Assembly (NCBI RefSeq): GCF_005047355.1 | Contig: NZ_SUMC01000002.1 | Location: 1 to 64,000, forward strand | DNA from: Actinacidiphila oryziradicis | GTDB lineage: Bacteria; Actinomycetota; Actinomycetes; Streptomycetales; Streptomycetaceae | Direction: 5' to 3' | Length of the DNA stretch: 64,000 nt | Part shown: positions 19,836 through 27,448 of the stretch, piece by piece | Layout of the letters: each line of letters opens with the position of its first letter | How positions within the stretch are numbered: the stretch's first letter is position 1 | The notes under the pieces: model-generated | Told to the model about the DNA's origin: nothing | What the model saw: the letters and a program-made list of their open reading frames with translations, nothing else | Database searches by the model: none | Translations under genes and position numbers: made by a program

Positions 19836-21083
19836 TCAGGGGCGGGCGGGCGGGGGTGCCCCATGACGGGACCGCCACCTGCGAAGGGCAAGCGCGCCGG
19901 GGACGCCGATGGCCGCCGTCCAGCCGAAGGCAAACGCGCCGGTGAGCCGCCAGGAGGGCCCGAGGACGGCAAGGGTGCCCGTACCGAGGGGGCCGGAGGC
20001 GTACCGGGCGAGGAGCGCGAGGGTGGCGCCGCAGATGAGGGCGGCGTAGAGCGCGTGCAGGGCCACGCGGCCCCGGGAGGCGGCGGAGGCGGCGGCGAAC
20101 CAGCCGACGGAGCCGCCGGCGAGGAGCGGGACGGCGAGGGCGGCCCAGGTCAGGGGGGTGCCGTGGCCTGGCGCGGGGAGGGCCGCGAGCAGCGGAAAGT
20201 CGGGGAGGGCACGGTAACCGGATGCGCCGGCCGGGGCGACAATGCTGCCGGCGCCGACCGCGAAGCCGGGGCCGAGCCCGTACGCGGCACCCCAGACAGC
20301 CGCGTTCGGGACGAGCGCCAGCGCCAGCAGAAGCACGGCGAGCCGGCCGGCAAGCCCGGCGCTGAGCTGGCCGAACGCACCGCCGACGGCCCCGGCGTGC
20401 CAGAGCAGCGCGCCGGCGGTGAGCAGCGCCCCGCCGCCGAGCAGCACGGCGGTGCCGGCCGCCGCGCCCTTGACCGCCGCCTGCGGCACCACGCGCAGCG
20501 GCCAGGCAGGCCGGGCAGACGGAAGCCGCCCGCATTCCGCCCACGCCCCGGCCCCCGCCGCGACGACCGCGACGACCGGCAGCCGCAGCAGCGCACCCGG
20601 CGCATCACAGTGCAGCGGCCCGTAGGACGCGTACGTCACCGCCCCCGCTCCCACCGCCACATATCCGGCGACCAGCCAGCCCACCCTCGCCGCGATCCGG
20701 CGGGACCGGCCCTCCGCGACCGCGTCCGCCCCGGCCCGGTAGAGCAGCCAGGCCGGCAACGCGGTGAGCAGCAGCGGCGTCACTGCGACGGGCGCGGGAA
20801 TCCCCGAGGACGTGTCGGCCCGCACCAGCCCGGCACCGTGCGCCAGCAGCCAGAGGTCGGCGGCGACGCGCAGCGCACCGTCGATCCCGTCGTCCGGGAA
20901 GGGCGAGCTGATCCACAGCAGGATGACGGCCACCGCCAGCCCGCCGAGCCCGAGTCCGGCGGCGACGGCCCCGCCGAGAAAGGCGCCCGGGTCAGCACTG
21001 ACCCCTCGCGGGCGCAGGCGCGGACGCTGCCTCAGACGTACGCGTGCGCGTACGGACGACAACGACGGGATGCGGTCGGTCAT
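19836..21083 (-). CDS. DUF6350-type polytopic membrane protein
   Basis: This is a 415-residue protein with about nine to ten hydrophobic segments ('FLGGAVAAGLGLGGLAVAVILLW', 'VGWLVAGYVAVGAGAVTYAS', 'VLLLALALVPNAAVWGAAYGLG' and others) and the typical 'GPGFAVGAGSIVAPAG' motif. Its place next to purN/purH matches the DUF6350 family of actinobacteria, sometimes annotated as a cell-division membrane protein. The ATG at 21083 is taken as start. It is divergent from the sigma-like gene at 21170. Confidence 0.8.
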   Translation of the reverse strand: MTDRIPSLSSVRARVRLRQRPRLRPRGVSADPGAFLGGAVAAGLGLGGLAVAVILLWISSPFPDDGIDGALRVAADLWLLAHGAGLVRADTSSGIPAPVAVTPLLLTALPAWLLYRAGADAVAEGRSRRIAARVGWLVAGYVAVGAGAVTYASYGPLHCDAPGALLRLPVVAVVAAGAGAWAECGRLPSARPAWPLRVVPQAAVKGAAAGTAVLLGGGALLTAGALLWHAGAVGGAFGQLSAGLAGRLAVLLLALALVPNAAVWGAAYGLGPGFAVGAGSIVAPAGASGYRALPDFPLLAALPAPGHGTPLTWAALAVPLLAGGSVGWFAAASAASRGRVALHALYAALICGATLALLARYASGPLGTGTLAVLGPSWRLTGAFAFGWTAAIGVPGALALRRWRSRHGAPPPARP

Positions 21084-21169
21084 TTGGATCACAGCACCCC
21101 ATGCTGCCAAGAAGAACCCTTTCGCCCCGGCAGGATGCGCCTGACCGCCGTGTCGCGGAATATGCCGTT

Positions 21170-21907
21170 ATGCAGACATTCGTATCATCGCCCGAGGCCG
21201 CGTTCGACGCCCTTTACTACCGCAGCGCAAGCAGCCTCATACGGCAGCTGGACCTGCTCACCGGCAGGCCGCGTCTCGCCCGGCGCGCGGTGCGGCGGGC
21301 GTTCGTGCTGGCCTGGGAGCGCTGGCCGGAGGTCGCGGTCGCCCCGGATCCGGCGGCGTGGGTGCGCGCGGCGGCGTACGCGGAAGGCCTCGCGCCCTGG
21401 CGCCGCAACCGCCGCAAGGCCTCCGCCAGGCGGCACGACGCCGAGTTGCGCACCGCCCTGCTGCGGCTGCCCCGCTCGTACCGGCAGGCGGTGCTGCTTT
21501 ACGACGGTGTGGGGCTGGACCTGCCGGAAACCGCGGCCGAGAGCCAGGCCAGCACCCCGGCGGCCGCGGGCCGGATCACCCGCGGACGCGCCGCGCTCAC
21601 CGAGGCCGCGCCGGGCCCGGAACCGGGGCTGCCGGCGCGGCTGGCCGCCCTGCTGGCCGTCGACTGCGCAGCGATGGTGCCCTGGGCCCCGCCCGCCGTA
21701 CGCAGGCGCAGCGAGCGCCGGACGCGTCGGCTGACCGCCGGGGCGCTCGCGTTGACGGCCGCCGTCGCGGCGGCGACGCTCTACGCTGCGACGACAGAGG
21801 CGGAGCGCCGTATGCCGGCCGTACCTGAGGCCGGGACCGGAGCAAGTACGGATGCGGGCGCGCCGGACCTGCCGAAGGTGAGGCGAGGAGAGTTCAGCCC
21901 TCAATGA
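21170..21907 (+). CDS. ECF-sigma-like protein with a C-terminal membrane anchor
   Basis: This is a 245-residue protein. Residues ~5-75 resemble sigma region 2 ('FDALYYRSASSLIRQLDLLTG', 'AVRRAFVLAWERWPEVA'). Residues ~95-145 resemble region 4 ('LLRLPRSYRQAVLLYDGVGLDLPETAAES'), but the recognition helix 'STPAAAGRITRGRAAL' is Ala-rich. After ~185 comes a hydrophobic segment ('LTAGALALTAAVAAATLYA') and a short outside tail. The likely region-2 divergence and membrane anchor make a normal sigma role doubtful. It may be a membrane-held regulator. Confidence 0.7.
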   Translation: MQTFVSSPEAAFDALYYRSASSLIRQLDLLTGRPRLARRAVRRAFVLAWERWPEVAVAPDPAAWVRAAAYAEGLAPWRRNRRKASARRHDAELRTALLRLPRSYRQAVLLYDGVGLDLPETAAESQASTPAAAGRITRGRAALTEAAPGPEPGLPARLAALLAVDCAAMVPWAPPAVRRRSERRTRRLTAGALALTAAVAAATLYAATTEAERRMPAVPEAGTGASTDAGAPDLPKVRRGEFSPQ

Positions 21908-21956
21908 CAGCGCCGGCCAAGCAGGCCAGGCACGCCGGCCCGGACCGGCTTCACAC

Positions 21957-21999
21957 GAAAGCGGGCCCGCATCCCATCGCCGGGGGCGGACCCGCTTCC
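21957..21999. terminator. Hairpin downstream of sucD
   Basis: An AAGCGGGCCCGC / GCGGACCCGCTT stem with one mismatch lies ~25-70 bases beyond the sucD stop and after the convergent sigma-like gene. It is probably shared by both. Confidence 0.6.
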
Positions 22000-22026
22000 T
22001 GATTCGCGCGGCACCAGCCGCAACGC

Positions 22027-22911
22027 TCAGCCCTGGAGGATGGCGCGCGCCAGGCGAGCCGTCTCGGACGGGGTCTTGCCGACCTTGACGCCCGCGGCCT
22101 CAAGGGCCTCCTGCTTCGCCTGGGCAGTGCCGGACGAGCCGGAGACGATGGCGCCGGCGTGGCCCATGGTCTTGCCCTCGGGAGCGGTGAAGCCCGCGAC
22201 GTAGCCGACGACCGGCTTGGTGACGTGCTCGGAGATGAAGGCCGCGGCCCGCTCCTCCGCGTCTCCGCCGATCTCACCGATCATGACGATCAGGTCGGTG
22301 TCGGGGTCGTCCTGGAACGCCTTGAGGGCGTCGATGTGGGTGGTGCCGATGATCGGGTCACCGCCGATGCCGACAGCCGACGAGAAGCCGATGTCGCTCA
22401 GCTCGTACATCATCTGGTAGGTCAGCGTGCCGGACTTCGACACCAGACCGATCCGGCCGGAGGTGGAGATGTCGGCCGGGATGATGCCCGCGTTGGACTG
22501 GCCGGGGGTGATGAGCCCCGGGCAGTTCGGGCCGATGATCCGGGTCTTGTTGCCCTTGCTGCCCGCGTGCGCCCAGAAGGACGCGGTGTCGTGCACCGCG
22601 ATGCCCTCGGTGATGACGACAGCGAGGCCGATCTCGGCGTCGATCGCCTCGATGACGGCGTCCTTGGCGAACTTCGGCGGTACGAAGATGACGGTGACAT
22701 CGGCACCGGTCTTCTCGATCGCCTCGGCGACCGAGCCGAAGACGGGCACCTCGGTGCCGTCGAAGTCGGCCGTCGTGCCCGCCTTGCGCGGGTTGACGCC
22801 ACCGACGATGTTGGTGCCCGAGGCGAGCATCCGACGGGTGTGCTTGGTGCCCTCGGAGCCGGTCATCCCCTGGACGATGACCTTGCTTTCCTTGGTCAGG
22901 AAGATAGCCAT
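22027..22911 (-). CDS. sucD: Succinyl-CoA synthetase, alpha subunit
   Basis: This is a 294-residue subunit carrying the phospho-histidine step of succinyl-CoA to succinate conversion. CoA-binding Rossmann part '[19 protein letters not shown]', '[19 protein letters not shown]', '[13 protein letters not shown]', and the active-site His in '[13 protein letters not shown]'. It lies 46 bases downstream of sucC and is co-transcribed. Confidence 0.97.
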   Translation of the reverse strand: MAIFLTKESKVIVQGMTGSEGTKHTRRMLASGTNIVGGVNPRKAGTTADFDGTEVPVFGSVAEAIEKTGADVTVIFVPPKFAKDAVIEAIDAEIGLAVVITEGIAVHDTASFWAHAGSKGNKTRIIGPNCPGLITPGQSNAGIIPADISTSGRIGLVSKSGTLTYQMMYELSDIGFSSAVGIGGDPIIGTTHIDALKAFQDDPDTDLIVMIGEIGGDAEERAAAFISEHVTKPVVGYVAGFTAPEGKTMGHAGAIVSGSSGTAQAKQEALEAAGVKVGKTPSETARLARAILQG

Positions 22912-22957
22912 GGTGTGTGTGGACCTAGTCCTTGTCGTGTCGGAGACGCGCAGATCG

Positions 22958-24145
22958 TTACGCGGCAGCCAGCTCGGCGGCGCGCTCTGCGGCGCCGTCC
23001 ATGGTGTCCACCTGCTCGACCAGCGGGTGGTTGGCGTCGGTGAGGATCTGCCGACCGACCTCGGCGTTGTTGCCGTCCAGGCGGACGACCAGCGGCTTGC
23101 TGACCTCCTCGCCCTTGGACTTGAGGAGCTCCAGGGCCTGGACGATGCCGTTGGCGACGGCGTCGCACGCCGTGATGCCGCCGAAGACGTTGACGAAGAC
23201 CGACTTCACGTCCGGGTCACCGAGGATGATCTCAAGACCGTTGGCCATGACCTCGGCGGAGGCGCCACCGCCGATGTCGAGGAAGTTGGCGGGCTTGACG
23301 GTGCCGCCCAGGGAGGAAGCGTGGGCCTCACCGGCGTACGCGACGACGTCCAGGGTGCTCATGACGAGACCCGCGCCGTTGCCGATGATGCCGACCTCGC
23401 CGTCGAGCTTGACGTAGTTGAGGTTCTTGGCCTTGGCCGCCGCCTCCAGCGGGTCGGCCGCGTCCTTGTCCTCCAGCGCCTCGTGGTCCGGCTGCCGGAA
23501 GGCGGCGTTCTCGTCCAGCGAGACCTTGCCGTCCAGCGCGATGACCTTGCCGTCGCTGGTCTTGACCAGCGGGTTGACCTCGACGAGCAGCGCGTCTTCC
23601 TTGATGAAGACGGTCCACAGCGTCTGCAGGACATTGATGATCTGGTCGTGCAGCTCGGCCGGGAACTTCGCCGCCTCGACGATCTCCCGGGCCTTGGCCT
23701 CGGTCACGCCCTCGATGGCGTCCACCGGGATCTTGGCGAGCGCGTCGGGGTTTTCCTCGGCGACGATCTCGATCTCCACGCCACCCTCGACGGAGGCCAT
23801 GGCGAGGAAGGTGCGGTTGGTACGGTCGAGGAGGAAGGAGACGTAGTACTCCTCCTCGATGTCGGCGGTCTGGGCAAGCATCACCTTGTGGACCGTGTGG
23901 CCCTTGATGTCCATGCCCAGAATTGCCTTGGCCTTCTCGACCGCGTCGGCCGGGTCTGCGGCCAGCTTCACGCCGCCGGCCTTGCCACGGCCACCGACCT
24001 TCACCTGCGCCTTGACGACGGCTCGGCCGCCCAGACGCTCGGCCACTTCGCGCGCCGCCTCAGGCGTATCGATGACTTCACCGGCCAGCACCGGTACACC
24101 GTGCTTGGCGAAGAGGTCCCTCGCCTGGTACTCGAACAGGTCCAC
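22958..24145 (-). CDS. sucC: Succinyl-CoA synthetase, beta subunit
   Basis: This 395-residue nucleotide-binding subunit has an N-terminal ATP-grasp domain ('[19 protein letters not shown]', '[20 protein letters not shown]') and a C-terminal ligase domain ('[19 protein letters not shown]', '[10 protein letters not shown]', '[19 protein letters not shown]'). It starts at a GTG. It forms the sucCD operon with sucD; the order beta then alpha is standard. Confidence 0.97.
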   Translation of the reverse strand: MDLFEYQARDLFAKHGVPVLAGEVIDTPEAAREVAERLGGRAVVKAQVKVGGRGKAGGVKLAADPADAVEKAKAILGMDIKGHTVHKVMLAQTADIEEEYYVSFLLDRTNRTFLAMASVEGGVEIEIVAEENPDALAKIPVDAIEGVTEAKAREIVEAAKFPAELHDQIINVLQTLWTVFIKEDALLVEVNPLVKTSDGKVIALDGKVSLDENAAFRQPDHEALEDKDAADPLEAAAKAKNLNYVKLDGEVGIIGNGAGLVMSTLDVVAYAGEAHASSLGGTVKPANFLDIGGGASAEVMANGLEIILGDPDVKSVFVNVFGGITACDAVANGIVQALELLKSKGEEVSKPLVVRLDGNNAEVGRQILTDANHPLVEQVDTMDGAAERAAELAAA

Positions 24146-24416
24146 GCGCGTCCGTCCTTGGTGATCGCGGTTCGTTGTCTGCGTGGGCGTGCCGCTACGG
24201 GCAACGTGACGATTCGGTCAGTCACAGGGGATGCGCACACGGTGTCCGAGCACGCGGCAGGTCCGTCTCGCAGGTTATCGCCGTGCGGGGTGGAGGGGTA
24301 AATCGCAGATCGCAGTAGAGCGGTGAGAACGGTCACAGATCGCTTTGTCCATGCATTCACCCGCCCGGATAATGCCCGAATACTGCCCGGATACCCGTCC
24401 GCTCAACGCGGAAAAG

Positions 24417-24461
24417 CCGAGCGGGCGGCCTCACTTCCCATAGTGAGAGCCGCCCGCTCGG
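24417..24461. terminator. Long hairpin between sucC and the secreted-protein gene
   Basis: Bases 24417-24429 pair with 24449-24461 (13 bp); inside, CTCAC (24430-24434) pairs with GTGAG (24443-24447). It lies downstream of the minus-strand gene ending at 24545 and probably terminates it. The rest of 24146-24416 is sucC upstream sequence with nothing else recognised. Confidence 0.8.
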
Positions 24462-24495
24462 GGCTGTAGGTGACACCGTGCGTCAGGCGTTAGAT

Positions 24496-24522
24496 GTGTC
24501 GGGTGTGTCGGGTGTGTCGGGT
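24496..24522. repeat. Three tandem copies of a 9-base unit GTGTCGGGT
   Basis: A short tandem repeat in the gap between the terminator and the stop codon of the secreted-protein gene. A slippage-prone noncoding tract with no evident role. Confidence 0.6.
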
Positions 24523-24544
24523 GTGCCAGTGGGTCGGGTGTCGG

Positions 24545-25234
24545 TCAGACGGACGGGACGACCGGGACCAGCTGGACGACTATGCGCGACGCGACCGGCG
24601 GGAGCACGTCCGAGGTGGTCTGGTTCACGACCGGCTGGACGATGCCGGTGACCCCGGTCAGCCCGGTGATCAGGTTGTTCACGCTGCCGACCGGGACGGC
24701 GGGCACGGACGGAACGGACGGCAGTGACGGCACACCGGCGGTGGGCAGCTTGCTGGTCACGTCGCTGATGCCGGAGCCGCTCTTGGCCGAGCCGGCCGAC
24801 TCGGCGGACTTGGAGGTGCGGCCACCGCCGCCGCCACCAGTGATCATCTTGCTGTGCACAATCCCGCCACCGCCGCCACCGGTGATCATCTTGCTGTGCA
24901 CGATCCCGCCACCGCCGCCGCCACCGGTGATCATCTTGCTGTCCACGATCCCGCCCGTGGCGCTGCCGGGCGCCGTGGCGAGGCCCTTCACCGTACCGGT
25001 CACGGTCTTGACGGTGCTGGTGACAGTGCTCTCGACGCCGCTGACGCCGACCGACTTCGTCAGGCTGCTCACGGAGGTAACGGTGCTGGTGGCAGTGCCG
25101 GTGACGGTGCCTGCCACCGTGTGGGCGGCGGGCAGGTTTGTGAGGGTGGCGGCGTTGGCGGCGACGCTGCCGAGGGCCCATAGGCCGGTGGCGGTGGCGG
25201 CGATGACGATCGAACGGCGGAAGTTCTTGCGCAT
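24545..25234 (-). CDS. Small secreted protein with three Gly-rich 'IVHSKMITG' repeats
   Basis: This is a 229-residue exported protein. The signal peptide is 'MRKNFRRSIVIAATATGLW..GSVAANA' with cleavage near residue 30. A Thr/Val/Ser-rich stretch ('TVAGTVTGTATSTVTSV') follows, then at ~100-142 three near-identical units of I-V-(D/H)-S-K-M-I-T followed by six or seven glycines. The tail is Pro/Val-rich ('VPSLPSVPSVPAVPVG'). No cysteines or catalytic motifs are visible. The ATG at 25234 fits the signal peptide. It may be a structural surface or spore-coat component; function unknown. Confidence 0.8.
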   Translation of the reverse strand: MRKNFRRSIVIAATATGLWALGSVAANAATLTNLPAAHTVAGTVTGTATSTVTSVSSLTKSVGVSGVESTVTSTVKTVTGTVKGLATAPGSATGGIVDSKMITGGGGGGGIVHSKMITGGGGGGIVHSKMITGGGGGGRTSKSAESAGSAKSGSGISDVTSKLPTAGVPSLPSVPSVPAVPVGSVNNLITGLTGVTGIVQPVVNQTTSDVLPPVASRIVVQLVPVVPSV

Positions 25235-25331
25235 GGCTTGAGTACGTCCTTCGAATTCCGAGGCTGAAGAGATGGGATGGGCAGACCTGTCCACCCCCGC
25301 GCGGCAGGTCCAGACGGGGGAAAGGTCTGCC

Positions 25332-26165
25332 CTAGGCCGGGAATTCGAGAACTTCGGAAGAACAGTCGTACGTCACCGTGCCGCTCCCCGCCCGCAGCGC
25401 ACCGGCCACCAGGCCGAACTCACCGCGCGCCGAAGGAAGTACGGCACGGGTACCGCCCCCGCGCGGCGAATTGCTGTTGCCTGCGTGCGCGGGTGTGGCG
25501 GGCACAGAAGGCGCCTTGGGGAAGCCGGACGGTGCCGACGGAGCCTGGCGCTCCGTCCGGGCCTGCGCCCGCACATCGTCACGGTGATCCCGAACGTCGG
25601 CGTACGCGGCCATGACGGCCGACGCCGATTTCACCAGCGCCCGGGAGCCATGCGCGGTCGCAGCCGTGTGTGTGTCCTGCTGCGCCTCAGCGGCGGGAGC
25701 ACGAACAGCCGGATCAGCGTGAGCGGTCCCGGCAGCCGTAGCGCCGACCTGCGGCAGTGTGGTGGTCACAATGTCGCCGAGCGTCGGCAAGGACGGCAGA
25801 GGCAACGCGATGGGAACACCGCTCGTGCCGCCGGTAATCGGCTTGGTCACCTTGCCGACCTGGTCAAGCACCGGCTCCAGGACCTTTGCCGCGCCGTCCG
25901 CGACACCCGCCAGGTGGGCGGTGGCGTGCTTCCGCACGGCGCTGAGCTCGGCGTTTGCCGCTGCGGGTGTGGACCGCGGCAATTTGCAGACCGAGGGCCG
26001 GCCGAGCGGCTTGGGTGCCGGTGACTGCGCCGCCTGGGCGTGGCCGCCGAAGAGGAAAGCCAGCGCCAGGAAACCGCCGAGGAATCCCGCCACCAGCAGC
26101 GCGCGCCGCACACCAGCCGTACGCCGGAGGCGTACGGCTGCGGGCATGGCGAGCACAGCGGACAA
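25332..26165 (-). CDS. Secreted or membrane-anchored protein of unknown function
   Basis: This is a ~277-residue protein with an N-terminal hydrophobic export segment ('ALLVAGFLGGFLALAFLFGG..AQA'), an Ala/Pro-rich body, and 'LEPVLDQVGKVTKPITGG' that loosely resembles the Val/Thr-rich part of the neighbouring secreted protein. Two cysteines ('SVCKLPRS' and 'TYDCSSE') could pair. The TTG at 26165 has GGAAGGA upstream; GTG 26156 or ATG 26147 are alternatives. Family not recognised. Confidence 0.65.
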   Translation of the reverse strand: MSAVLAMPAAVRLRRTAGVRRALLVAGFLGGFLALAFLFGGHAQAAQSPAPKPLGRPSVCKLPRSTPAAANAELSAVRKHATAHLAGVADGAAKVLEPVLDQVGKVTKPITGGTSGVPIALPLPSLPTLGDIVTTTLPQVGATAAGTAHADPAVRAPAAEAQQDTHTAATAHGSRALVKSASAVMAAYADVRDHRDDVRAQARTERQAPSAPSGFPKAPSVPATPAHAGNSNSPRGGGTRAVLPSARGEFGLVAGALRAGSGTVTYDCSSEVLEFPA

Positions 26166-26266
26166 GGCAGGGGGTCCTTCCCGTACGGACGGTTACACGT
26201 TCCGGGGCAACGTCGTGATCCTTGCACGAGGAGCGGGGGTTCGCGCAACCCCCATCTCCCCACTGG

Positions 26267-27448
26267 CTACTGATGCCTAGTCATGTCCGGTATGGGCAGC
26301 GGCCGCTTCTCTATGGCCGCCGCCATGACCTCCGGGAAGAGGTCCGGCGTACAGGCGAACGCCGGGGCCCCCAGCGCGGCCAGTGCCGCCGCGTGCTCGC
26401 GATCGTACGAGGGCGCCCCCTCGTCGGAGAGCGCCAGCAGCGCCACGAACTGCGTGCCCGCCGCCTTCATCGCCGCTACCCGCTTGAGCATCTCGTCGCG
26501 TATCCCGCCCTCGTACAGATCGCTGATCAGCACGACGACCGTCTCCGACGGCCGGGTGATCAACGACTGGCAGTACGCCAGGGCCCGGTTGATGTCGGTG
26601 CCGCCACCGAGCTGGGTGCCGAACAGCACATCGACGGGGTCGTCGAGCTGATCGGTCAGATCGACAACCGCGGTATCGAACACAACCAGCTTGGTATCAA
26701 TGCTCCGCATCGACGCGAGCACCGCGCCGAACACCGACGCGTACACCACCGACGCCGCCATCGACCCCGACTGGTCGATACACAGCACCACGTCCTTCTT
26801 CACCGCCCGCGCGGCCCGGCCGTAGCCGATCAGCCGCTCCGGCACGATCGTGCCGGCCCCTTCTTCTCCTTCTTTTCCGGGAAGCGCCAGATAGTGCTTC
26901 AGATTGGCCCGGATCGTCCGGTCCCAGTCAATGTCCCGGTGCCGGGGCCGCGTCACCCGCGCCGAACGGTCCAGCGCACCCGTCACAGTCGCCCGGGTCC
27001 TGCCCGCCAGCCGCTTCTCCAGATCCTCCACGACCTTACGGACCACCGCCCGCGCCGTTATCTTCGTCGTCTCCGGCATCGCCTTGTTCAGCGACAGCAG
27101 CGTCCCCACCAGATGGACGTCCGCCTCGACCGCCTCCAGCATCTCCGGCTCCAGCAACAGCGCCGCCAGCCCCAGCCGGTCGATCGCGTCGCGCTGCATC
27201 ACCTGCACCACGCTCGTCGGAAAGTACGTCCGGATGTCCCCCAGCCACCGCGCCACCTGCGGCGCCGAACCGCCCAGCCCCGCCTGCCGCGAGGCGGCTG
27301 CGCCGCCACCGGAGTCGCTTCCGTACAGCGCACCCAGGGTGCGGTCCATCGCCGCATCGCGTCCCGCGAGCTCATGGCGTGTGCCGTCGGCCGCACCGCC
27401 GCCCAGCACCAGCCGCCAGCGGCGCAGCCGCTCATCGCTGTCCGTCAT
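26267..27448 (-). CDS. VWA-domain protein of the MoxR operon
   Basis: This is a 393-residue protein. The N-terminal ~210 residues are helical and unnamed; the C-terminal von Willebrand A domain has an intact metal site ('CIDQSGSM' at ~223-230, 'GGGTDINRAL', 'ISDLYEGG'). VWA proteins next to MoxR ATPases act as co-chaperone-like partners in metal insertion or complex remodelling. It overlaps the DUF5682 gene by 4 bases and is the last gene of the operon. Confidence 0.9.
   Translation of the reverse strand: MTDSDERLRRWRLVLGGGAADGTRHELAGRDAAMDRTLGALYGSDSGGGAAASRQAGLGGSAPQVARWLGDIRTYFPTSVVQVMQRDAIDRLGLAALLLEPEMLEAVEADVHLVGTLLSLNKAMPETTKITARAVVRKVVEDLEKRLAGRTRATVTGALDRSARVTRPRHRDIDWDRTIRANLKHYLALPGKEGEEGAGTIVPERLIGYGRAARAVKKDVVLCIDQSGSMAASVVYASVFGAVLASMRSIDTKLVVFDTAVVDLTDQLDDPVDVLFGTQLGGGTDINRALAYCQSLITRPSETVVVLISDLYEGGIRDEMLKRVAAMKAAGTQFVALLALSDEGAPSYDREHAAALAALGAPAFACTPDLFPEVMAAAIEKRPLPIPDMTRHQ

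Noticed and set aside
26116..26140. Perfect hairpin AGCCGTACGCC / GGCGTACGGCT as a terminator.
   Set aside because: It lies within the signal-peptide coding region of the gene at 25332-26165, in Arg/Val codons, so it is probably coincidental.
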